A DNA stretch of 64,000 nt from Phytophthora sp. 'mugwort'. Lineage: Eukaryota > Oomycota > Peronosporomycetes > Peronosporales > Peronosporaceae. The notes beneath the pieces were generated by a model. That model saw only the letters and a list, made by a program, of their open reading frames with translations, was not told where the DNA came from and ran no database searches. Shown piece by piece: positions 55,849 to 64,000 of this stretch. The position numbers were made by a program, and so were the translations under genes. The stretch spans positions 5,139,001 to 5,203,000 of the forward strand of contig JAUCEF010000013.1 of NCBI GenBank assembly GCA_033558025.1. The letters are read 5' to 3'. Each line of letters begins with the position of its first letter. Positions within the stretch are counted from its first letter, which is position 1.

Positions 55849-56142
55849 TCACCAGTAGATCGGCATAACTGAATCGTGGTGAAACGATGCGTACGAATGG
55901 CATATATGATTTCGCACATTTCGTAGATTGAAATAGCGATCCTTGATGCAATGAAATGGGACGCCAAAAATGATTTCCAATTCTCGCTGGTATTTACGAT
56001 TGACAACTGTTTTACGAAAGTTTGCTGTTGCATCAAGATGCAACAACTCGTTTTTAATGCGGCTCACTTCCTAAATGATTCATAGCTTTCGACGAAGCTT
56101 AGCAAGCTCACGTTCCTTTTCTAAACAATTCGGACACATATT
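55849..56142 (-). pseudogene. Accessory gene 0 (copy B): CxxC/coiled-coil protein
   Basis: The minus strand at 56142-56090 reads MCPNCLEKERELAKLRRKL, then in a shifted frame SRIKNELLHLDATANFRKTV and LEIIFGVPFHCIKDRYFNLR. It matches copy A. The C-x-x-C pair may bind zinc with residues later in the chain (FHCIK). Function unknown. Confidence 0.55.
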
Positions 56143-56234
56143 TTGGGTTGGTTTCTATATATCAAGTCAGATATAAAAATTGGATGTTTCGTTTGTAGTG
56201 GCGGGCGAAACCAGTACTGGAGCCGCTATGCGAG

Positions 56235-57285
56235 CTCTTTGAATTCCAGTACTCAGTCTCAAGGGTAGCGCGCTCGTTTTTGTTAATGAATCGGAGATTA
56301 TCTTGTGGTTTCCAGGATAGATCGTCGTATCCAATCCATGACGAGAGATTTTGTATTTACCTGACTGCTGTTCTTATGGTCCATAACCTTCTCAACCTCG
56401 AATATTTGTTTATTCGTAATCTTTGCATTCGTTATCTCGTCAATAACCAATCTGATATCATTTCGTGCCTTGTACACTGTATACCCATGCTTAGATCTAA
56501 TTTGAACTCGATAGCCATCGATGCCAACTATTTCATAAAGAGCATGGCTCCATCTCGCCGATCGTTTTCAAATGGCGTCTTCTTCAAACGATATAACATA
56601 AGCTCCAATTTAAGCCGATTCTCAAGCTTATCCATAGCGTTGTTGTTATGATCAATTCAGATTCAATAACCTGTCCAGATGCTTCATTCATTGTCATTTT
56701 GATAGGAGTGTGCTTAGTTTTGTTATAGCTGTCGATGACATCGCTTAGTAGCTTGCGCGTTAGTGGTTGCTTCATCAATCTCGATTTAAGCGGACGGTTA
56801 AATCGTTCAACCTTGCCCATCGTTCCGTGATCACCCGGTTCGTTGTTGTAGAGAATGATATATTTACTTTTGAAATAGGCTTGGCATGCCTAATCATGAA
56901 CTCAAGAGCTATTGTCGGTAGTTAAAATATCAACTTTAAGTGATTCAAGAGATTTAATACTCTTAGAGACACTACTACAACGCTTGTTCGCTAATATATT
57001 AATAAATCCAATTTTGGAGTTGATATTGATGCCGTTGGAATCGGCTTTCCTTTCCAAATTGCTAAATCTGCCTGCCAACTATTGGGCTTGCTTGAAGCAA
57101 TCTTAAATCATCAAATCGAGTTGCTTTGCCGTTGTATCGTCGGATACCAGTGCTTGGCATACCACTCCTTAACGTCCTTCAGACGAATAGATTTTTCAAT
57201 TTTCTTAGCCGTCTGATATAGAGCATTGCTGCCGATATACCCTGTTTTAAAATCATGATAAACCTTCAATAGTAGCTCGTTCATG
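56235..57285 (-). pseudogene. Maverick integrase with chromodomain (copy B)
   Basis: The ATG near 57285 opens MNELLLKVYHDFKTGYIGSN, the usual N-terminus of Maverick integrases. The core follows with WQADLAIWK (first Asp), ILTTDNSS (second Asp), GTMGKVERFNRPLKSRL (Glu), and SYNKTKHTPIKMTMNEA. A chromodomain with WIGYDDLSWKPQDNLRF lies at 56275-56340. All three catalytic acids are readable. Frame changes between them and stops in the middle make it inactive. Confidence 0.85.
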
Positions 57286-57329
57286 GTCTATATTAGAAAC
57301 AAAACAAATATGCAAAGCGTTCCCCCTAA

Positions 57330-60300
57330 ATATCGAGCGGAATTGTAGAAATACCATCATCTAAAACCTTACGCTTGTCGTACCAATAGTTAAGGGCAGT
57401 CTTTGTTTGACTGTATGTAATGATTTTGATTTAGTCTCTTTACTAATGCGGAAACCCTTGTTAGTTCTTCTGAGAGTTATACGATCGCGAACAACAGGCT
57501 CGAAATTCTCAGGCGATAGTAAATCATTGTTCTTATTCTTTTGAATACCCCTTGCGGACAGCTTGAAATATTCGACTTTCCCATTAACAAGTCTTTCATC
57601 TTTCTTGACCTTGTGTTCTTCATCTGGGATATAGCAAATGTAATTCTTGCTGGATAGTGCTACTAACGCATCACCTCGCCACCCTTCCTTGGATAGGCCA
57701 TGAGTGAATGTATCATAGATGGACACTTCCTTGCTATAGTCTCGCGGAAACCATTCATACTTGTTGCTTGGAGTGGTCTTGAAGCTCAGGCTTCATACAC
57801 TCGCGGAAAGGATTATCACAGCTGAAAGTGATATACGCTGAGTCAGTGTTCATTTCCTGATATTGAAAATCGCTGCGATCGAAGTAGAAATCGATGCAAT
57901 CGTAGTAGAATTGGAGCATTCGGAGCTTAGCAAGCTGATGGACGGCAATCGATAGATGAATCGAATTCTTACTCTTGATGAGGCGCTTCTTCATGGTAAT
58001 CTCAAATGAACCGAAGTAGCTACCGTAAGCTTGCGAGCGGGCTTCGCAGCATTTTTACCGCGTGGCTGGTTGTACTCATACATATGTGAGCCAATGATTT
58101 TTTCATCAGTGCAATTAATTTCAATGATTTTGAAAATAGGATTCATTTCGCTAAAGTACGCTTTCAAGTGGTCTGGATTTCGAATGTCGCATTCGAGAAA
58201 ACCAAAGATCTTGTCATTGACTATGTCATCATGATACCATTATATGATTCAATTGTAGTCAAACGACCGCAAGGCATATCATTACCAGAGCCCAGAGATT
58301 GAGAGCATTAGCGTCATACCCAATGACTTTTTTCACAAGCTTGTCGCCATGAATAAGAGTTTCATTACGTTTGGCGCAGCGGTTGAAGATAATCGATGCC
58401 CCGGCGGCAATACTGTCCTTCTACTACGGTAGATCTCTTTCTCCGCTAAATCAATTATATATATATTTATATATATACTACCTGATCGGAGTTGAAATCA
58501 TAAAGTTTCTTTTTCCGAAATCCACCGATGGACATATCTTTACGAGCCATATTGCACTCGATGCAGCTGATCATAATGTTGCCATTGATATGACCTTTGG
58601 AGTTATTAATTCTATCATCTGGCGCGGTTTCAGCAGCTAGAAGACAATATCATAAGCGCAAAGATACTTTTGCCTATCTAATAATGTATTAGATGACCAA
58701 TCGTCATATCATATTGACGTTTGGCTTCAGCGTCTTGAGCCTTGTACACTTCATTCGTTTTTCAGGAAATCCAAACCCTGGAACAGCTATTCTCGGTTGC
58801 TTCCTGAGGTTTTTGTGGCATGTCTGATACATAACTTTTCCGAAGTCAGAGAAACTTCATCAGTCAACATATCGAGATCAAAGCTTTTGAATAATTCTCG
58901 CTGAGATTGGATAGCTTTGATGAATGGCACAACATCCAGGTTGTTATAGCAGATCAGCAGATCCTAGATACTCTTCATCTCATAGTACTCCCAAAACGAA
59001 CTTGACGCGTTCATAGTCTTCATTAATAGCGATTATCCGCGAAGATCGCTATTGCAAGCCTTCTTAAGTGGGATTTTAGTCTCGCTGGGTACATCAAATG
59101 AAGCTACGTACTCATAAGGGAGTATCCCCTTAGCAAGGCCACAAGTGCATTTAATCTTGTCAGCACACTTGCACCCACCGAGGTAAGTAGTGAGATAACT
59201 TTCCAGAGATGTACCTTGTGGGACATAATTCATAGTATCAAGCATCTTGAAGTCGTCACTGCGATGCACATATAACTGGGATTTCTATAACGGATTTGAT
59301 GTTGTCGGTCCCGATTACTGAGACGAGATCTTTCTTAAAAAGATTAATGTCATATCTTCCAGAGTTGAATCCAGAACAGGTACTTGATCAATGAGTTTGA
59401 TTTTATGGTATGATCCGTTTTCTCTGATATCATTTTTTTGATATTAGCATGCTCATCGTAGAAGGATTCGTACTCTCCTTCCTTGATTTCATCTTCAATA
59501 GATGAGAGTGTACCCTTCTCTCCTCACATTAAAATGCTTCTGAGTAAGATCTCATACTTCGGAACATTGTATCGCTGAATGATCTTAGCTGTGTTCTTAA
59601 TATACTCGAACATATCCTTTAGCAATGCACGCGGATCGTTATTAATGAAACATTCAACACGATTAGTTAAGCTATCTGATATCGAAATGCTAACGGGGAT
59701 GTGCTCATTACATAGACAGTACTTTATCCGTGGCTAATCTCTGTTAGCTTGAGAATGGATTCGAAATCTAGACAATGAAATGATCGAGGTAGTGATCCAC
59801 ATGCTTTAGCGAGTATCGTTGGAGCAACTTCTTAATCATATTCTCAGGAGGAATGTAGATGCTTGGTAGCTTTGGGAACGACTCAATATTGACTCATCGC
59901 ATCTTTCTTAGAGTGGTTTCGTAACTTTTCACTCGTCTCGAAGATCATATCACATTTCTGACACTGATACTTGTTCTGAAACATTTCCATGTTCTTGATG
60001 TAGAGAGCTGATTCTCACGCTATAGGATGTTGATTCGGTCATAGCGCTTCTCTGAGGAACGAATGCACTCAACACTTCTGGTTTTCACATCCTTCGTATA
60101 TTCGTTGATACGGAGCTAGAAGCATTCCTCGAGCTCATCGAATTGCAAAATGTCAATTGGCTTTAAGTTGCGAAAGAGACTTAGTGTGTAGTTAATACCC
60201 TTGTATGAACAATTCCGTTTGAAGGTATCCTTTACAAGGGATTGAATCTTGCGAGGATCTTTACCGCGGTTGGAATGAAAAGCAATGCAATGGAAATATT

Positions 60301-60960
60301 TATTGTTGGTTTTCCGAAAGTTGAGAACATGCTTGTTATTGAGTATGACTTTAGGGATAACAGCTCCGCTATCACTGAGAGCGTAGTTGCGAAGTAGATG
60401 AATAGTTTGAACCCAATGATACCCAGGATTTTGTATCTAGATGAGGGGCACGGGACCTTGTTTGTTAACTCCATCGCTCTCATAGGAGTTATCATCTTCT
60501 TTCGGATATCACCCTTAGTATTCATCGCAATTGGAGATTCGAAGACCATTGTGTTGCCAACATTTGGATACCAATAACGAACATCACTTTTATCGGCAAT
60601 ATTGATTAAGCTGTATCCAAGCGCAATGGTTACCTTAGGAACTTTCCCCTTACTTTCGAGTACAAGTTCCAGCTTGTCATAAAATGCTCCTGCTGGGATA
60701 TTCTCATAGAGATGAGTCTCCATGTGGTTGTTTTTATAAAATCGATACTTCGGGTCAGCCTTATAATCGGGTGAAAGATGATTGTTGAGATCTTCAATCG
60801 ATTTCTTGTACTACTCGACAATTAGTTTCTTATTTCTTGGATGAGATGGGTTTCCAATCTAAACCATCTTACCTGTGCGTCCTCGCACCTTCACTCATTA
60901 AGTTTTCCCCCATTTAACGTATGGAATATCCAATCGTCTAAGTCCGTCAACTTCGTACGG
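57330..60960 (-). pseudogene. Protein-primed DNA polymerase B (copy B), decayed
   Basis: Fragments on the minus strand in order: DPKYRFYKNNHMETHLYENI (about 60720), KVTIALGYSLINIADKSDVR, MNYVPQGTSLESYLTTYLGG and CTCGLAKGILPYEYVASFDV (about 59230-59100), IHLSIAVHQLAKLRMLQFYY with YQEMNTDSAYITFS (motif C, about 57850) and NKGFRISKETKS (about 57450). Each block aligns with copy A but with many substitutions, so the two polymerases diverged long before they came together. Stops and shifts throughout. Confidence 0.85.
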
Positions 60961-61029
60961 CAACATGATTGCTATATATCGTTGGGTATATTTCGTCTGG
61001 TGGAAAAATCTTTATATTAGTTAGACTTT

Positions 61030-61276
61030 GCTTAAGATAGAACTTTATATTCTTGGAAATCCAAACAAAATAATTTGAATTAATTCGATTCTGTTTTCTC
61101 GTTTGTATTAAGTAGTTTGCGCTTCTCCCTACGTCGAGTATTAATCTGTTCTCTATGGGCTGTATCGCACGCTTCTTGCATAGTGATACGTGTTTCTCTC
61201 GTCTTGAGGTAATACCGCATCTGCTTCGCTTTGAAGAGTTCCTTGTTAGCTTGGTATTTTCAGCTGAATAGCTCAT
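61030..61276 (-). pseudogene. Small basic Maverick protein (copy B)
   Basis: The minus-strand ATG at 61276 begins MSYSAENTK; the body in the neighbouring frame reads YQANKELFKAKQMRYYLKTR and RREKRKLLNTNEK. It matches the A copy, including the upstream AT-rich GATACAAAGTC block. The ATG frame and the body frame differ, as in copy A. Confidence 0.5.
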
Positions 61277-61299
61277 TGTTATTTATATACTATAAAGGA

Positions 61300-61860
61300 C
61301 TTTGTATCAGGATTAAAACAAAATGTTTATTTATTTCTGATGTCCAGATTTGGGACACCGATACCTATATTTTCTTCAGTCTTAAAGCAACAGCTCCTAT
61401 CTGAAGTACACCAAGTCTTATTACATGAATCAAACTTCTACATATTCAAGTTCCTTGACATGACGAACACCACACCCACAAGCCCCAACCCTGGTTTTAA
61501 CGATGTCATACTCGGCCGCTTCTGAAACCATGGTTGCTTCGTCAACCACCTACAGTAAGCCCGACCTTTATGCTTTGCTTCGGGTGTTGAATACTTCGAG
61601 TTAAAACTTAACTTATCCATTGTTATGGTCATTATACCTTTATATTTATCTATCAGGATGGAACGTCTTTATGTTTCTTTTATCCTGATAGATGGATAAA
61701 TCCATATAGGCTAAATATTGATTCTTTATATTCACAACATGTTGACCTTTACATATTTCGCTATCAGGACCTTTGAGAACAAAAAATATGTCCCTTTGCA
61801 TATTGGCTATCGACAGGGGCTGCCTAAATTGTATAGATTTTTATCCCTTTGCTAATTCAT
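61300..61860. other. Right flank of Maverick B, no recognisable gene
   Basis: AT-rich DNA between the first gene of element B and the gypsy pol. It would be expected to hold the terminal inverted repeat, but its partner was not found near 46.66 kb or 35.05 kb by eye. Confidence 0.4.
61648..61693. repeat. Perfect 12-bp inverted repeat
   Basis: ATCTATCAGGAT (61648-61659) and ATCCTGATAGAT (61682-61693) form a stem with a 22-base loop. A third related sequence CTATCAGGACC lies near 61771. Confidence 0.75.
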
Positions 61861-62119
61861 GGGTTAAAGATTGTTTTAGTAAATCCAGATGGAATTATAA
61901 AAAACGGCCCTGATTGTGGGCCGTGAGCCTCTATTCACTCTAAGCTGGCGGCCCCCTCTGCAGGCCGTGGGGCTGGTGACCTTCTGGCGGGATCTAGTTA
62001 CCATGGGTGCGAAGCGAAGCGTAATGTCCTCAGCAGCTGTGGTCAGGATGTCGGGTAGCCGATGCAGCATCAACAGATTCTTCGCGCCTGGTTGTCCGTC
62101 ACCCCTGCATCTGCTTCCC

Positions 62120-62515
62120 ATTGTAACGTCGCACTCGCCAGACTGTCTGCGCTGGAGCTCCAAGCCCGCTTGATGTGAAGCAGGTCGTGATCCGGCCAGG
62201 CTCTCAGACGGTGTAGAGCCTTCTGCCGCAACAACGTCAACGCAGAGCCTTGCAGTCGATCTCGCCCTTCATCTGTCGGGCCACCAAATTGGAGTCTCCA
62301 CAGATCACCAAACGTCCTCGATCCAGTCCTACCAGCAGATCAAAGAATAAGAACAGACCACCGTATTCCGCCTCGTTGACAGTCATATCTTCGGCCCATA
62401 CTGACTCCGCCTTGACCACCGTCCACTGCGTCAACTTCCACACCATAGCGCTGCGCAGGCGCCTCCGCTGCGTTCGACTCTGGCGGATCCGTCGAAACTA
62501 GCGTCTAGGAGTTCC
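62120..62515 (-). pseudogene. RNase HI domain of the gypsy-type pol
   Basis: On the minus strand the blocks LLDASFDGSARVERSGGACA, NEAEYGGLFLFFDLLVG, VICGDSNLVARQMKGEIDC and, in another frame, SADSLASATLQ carry the four catalytic acids D, E, D, D. The frame changes after the first and third blocks. Confidence 0.75.
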
Positions 62516-63960
62516 TCGTTAGGCTTCACTGTAGGGATCGGAGTCTGTGTTGTTCGGCGGGGCTTTTTCCGTGGTGCAATTGCTACCACTGCCTGATCCA
62601 CTATCGATCGAGGCGCCACACACGCAGCCAGCGATCCTAAGATCTCATCCTCGCCTTTCGTACATCTAGTGATTTCCAACATCCAGGGCGATAGCAGTGC
62701 GGCCCATTGTCCGCGCCGCCCTTGGGGCCCTGCAGCGCAGAACAGCCAAGCCAACGTCGCCTGCCGCGTCAGGATCTTGATTGATCTGTCGACCAGCATC
62801 GAATAATCCAAATCCAGCATACGCAGCAGCACTAGCACTTCCTTCCCCACGACGCCGTGGGTCAACTCGTTGGACTTCAGCGTGTGGCCCGTGGACATCA
62901 CGGGCAAGTATGCGCCGTCATGATCCCGCTCCAGAGAGGCGGGTACTGCCCACTCGCTGGCATAGACGATCAGCACAGGCTGCTTCTCCGGATCGAAGTG
63001 TCGGGGGATCGGGGTCATCGCGATCTTGTTCTTCAGTGTGGAGAACGCTGCTCTATCTCGGATCCACTTCGGCTCTGATGCCTCCGGATCTTGATCGAGC
63101 TGGGGGTTCCGGCATTCGAGAATCTCTCGGCCGATCTTCCCTTCGTTGACAGCGATCCCGCTCTCAGCACGCACCGCGGCGAAATCTACTCGCACCTCGT
63201 ACAACACCGACGCATACACCGCCATGTCTATAATGAAGCGTCCGCAGTAATTCAGACTACCCAAGAACGACCGCATAGATCGTAGAGATCTCGGGAATGG
63301 CAGATCCACCAGCGCACTGAGATCCTTTGGATGAGCCTCCAAGCCTTCGATGGATGCACGATGTCCGAGGTAGTCTACCTTCTTCAGTCCCCAGAAGCTC
63401 TTCGCGACACTGATCGAGATATTCCACTTGTCACAGGCGGCGAGCAGAAGCTTCACTCGTTCGCACAAATGATCCCAGGATCCGGCCGTAACGAGGATGT
63501 CATCGATGTAGGATCGACGCCCCAGTACGGAAGGTTCACCTTACTTCCTCCGGATCTCCTCCTTCGAAGATGTCCGTTGGGATCCTCGATCCGCTGCTGG
63601 TGGGATCCGCAGGAAGCCATACAGTGCGTTGTCGATCAGCCTCTGGTAGATCTGAGGAGAGTTATTCAAATGGCATGCGGTTCCACTCAAACAGGCCAAA
63701 CGGAGTGGTGAATGCCGAGATGGCACGAGCGCGATCCACCATAGACACAACCCAGACGCCGCTCGCCATATCCAGCGAGCAATACCACAGCACCTTGTCT
63801 AGATCCTCAAGCAGATCGTTGATCAGGGGAATCGGGTAGACCATCAGCTTGGTGAGACCGTTGGCCAGGCGGTAATCAATGCACAACCTTATGTCCACAC
63901 CATTCTTCTTGATGATCACCAGATTGGTGATGCCCAAGGAGACGTTGAGTGTCGTATAAT
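62431..63960 (-). pseudogene. Gypsy-type reverse transcriptase and connection domain
   Basis: The frame 63937-63662 has DIRLCIDYRLANGLTKLMVY, LWYCSLDMASG and FGLFEWNRMPFE, the standard gypsy RT blocks. Another frame near 63500 gives SYIDDILVTA, the Y-x-D-D catalytic box. The 345-residue open frame 63468-62431 covers the thumb and connection, with LKKVDYLGHRASIEGLEAHP and LRSMRSFLGSLNYCGRFI. At least two frame changes are present. Confidence 0.85.
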
Positions 63961-64000
63961 CTTGGGTGACAGCAGTCCCTTAAGCAGATCCGATACCTTC

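Larger units (their letters stand above)
46660..61860 (-). mobile_element. Maverick/Polinton element B, near complete gene set
   Basis: Reads leftward from about 61.3 kb: small basic protein, PolB, chromodomain integrase, six accessory genes, then the fibre gene (opposite strand), capsid protein (opposite), protease and minor structural gene (same strand), an unknown capsid-associated candidate and the packaging ATPase (opposite). This is a full Maverick/Polinton virion and replication set. Strand is given by PolB. All genes except possibly the protease and short ORFs are broken. The end at about 61.86 kb is marked by the composition shift into the gypsy pol. Confidence 0.8.
61870..64000 (-). 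mobile_element. Third retroelement: gypsy-type pol, truncated at both sides
   Basis: Reverse transcriptase, connection and RNase H on the minus strand, running off the right edge. The left end coincides with the switch from GC-rich to AT-rich DNA at about 61.87 kb. Integrase is missing, probably lost or displaced at that junction. Different lineage from the gypsy at 1-4365 by sequence. Confidence 0.8.

Noticed and set aside
35050..61860. One single virus genome with 9-kb inverted terminal repeats
   Set aside because: The two arms differ too much at protein level (PolB, integrase and accessory blocks) to be terminal repeats kept identical by replication.
31569..64000. The gag-like gene at 31.6-32.3 kb and the gypsy pol at 62-64 kb as one element split by the Mavericks
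   Set aside because: Both are on the minus strand, so gag should lie to the right of pol; the order is reversed.
1..64000. CRISPR arrays, tRNA or rRNA genes
   Set aside because: No regularly spaced repeats with unique spacers and no tRNA- or rRNA-like sequence was seen; the eukaryotic context makes CRISPR implausible.

Overview
The window looks like a transposon-rich segment of an oomycete nuclear genome, most likely Phytophthora or a close relative. The reasons are a Crinkler-type effector relic with an LFLAK motif, short (58-91 nt) GT-AG introns, compact GC-rich host genes, and nested gypsy, copia, hAT, mariner and Maverick/Polinton debris. No tRNA, rRNA or CRISPR was seen. All boundaries of decayed elements are approximate because they were read by eye.

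Layout. 1-4365: decayed Ty3/gypsy element on the minus strand, running off the left edge. 4746-12033: near full-length Ty1/copia element on the plus strand, with two LTRs that each carry a long (AG)n tract, and broken gag-pol. 12060-14650: hAT transposase scrap with a perfect 25-bp hairpin, then mostly featureless DNA. 14758-25581: a gene island. It holds a CCT-domain protein, a PH-domain protein, a RIIa-like protein, a SAYSvFN membrane protein, a small two-helix membrane protein, a nine-exon RMDN-type TPR membrane protein, and an intronless hAT-transposase-derived protein that shares a divergent promoter with the RMDN gene. 25582-33640: low-density DNA with one possible ubiquitin-like/TM protein, nested hairpins, a second decayed copia (minus) and a frameshifted coiled-coil gag-like gene. 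33696-34853: broken Crinkler gene.

35050-61860: the most unusual part. This AT-rich block holds two diverged Maverick/Polinton elements in tail-to-tail inverted orientation. Element A reads rightward from about 35.1 kb: small basic protein, protein-primed PolB, chromodomain integrase, a block of six short unknown genes, then an opposed fibre-like gene. Element B reads leftward from about 61.3 kb in the same order. Beyond its fibre gene it also keeps a virion module: major capsid protein, adenain-like protease, a minor structural candidate and a packaging ATPase. Element A lacks that module and appears truncated near 46.66 kb, where it meets B. A deleted mariner relic sits between the first gene and PolB of A. 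Nearly every gene is frameshifted, so both are endogenous fossils. 61870-64000: a third gypsy-type pol (minus), cut where the AT-rich DNA begins and running off the right edge.

Reading the two Mavericks against each other is informative. The same six unknown genes recur in the same order, which argues that they are real genes of this lineage. The fibre-like proteins carry tandem repeats and an S74-tail-like motif, which suggests a virion with attachment fibres.
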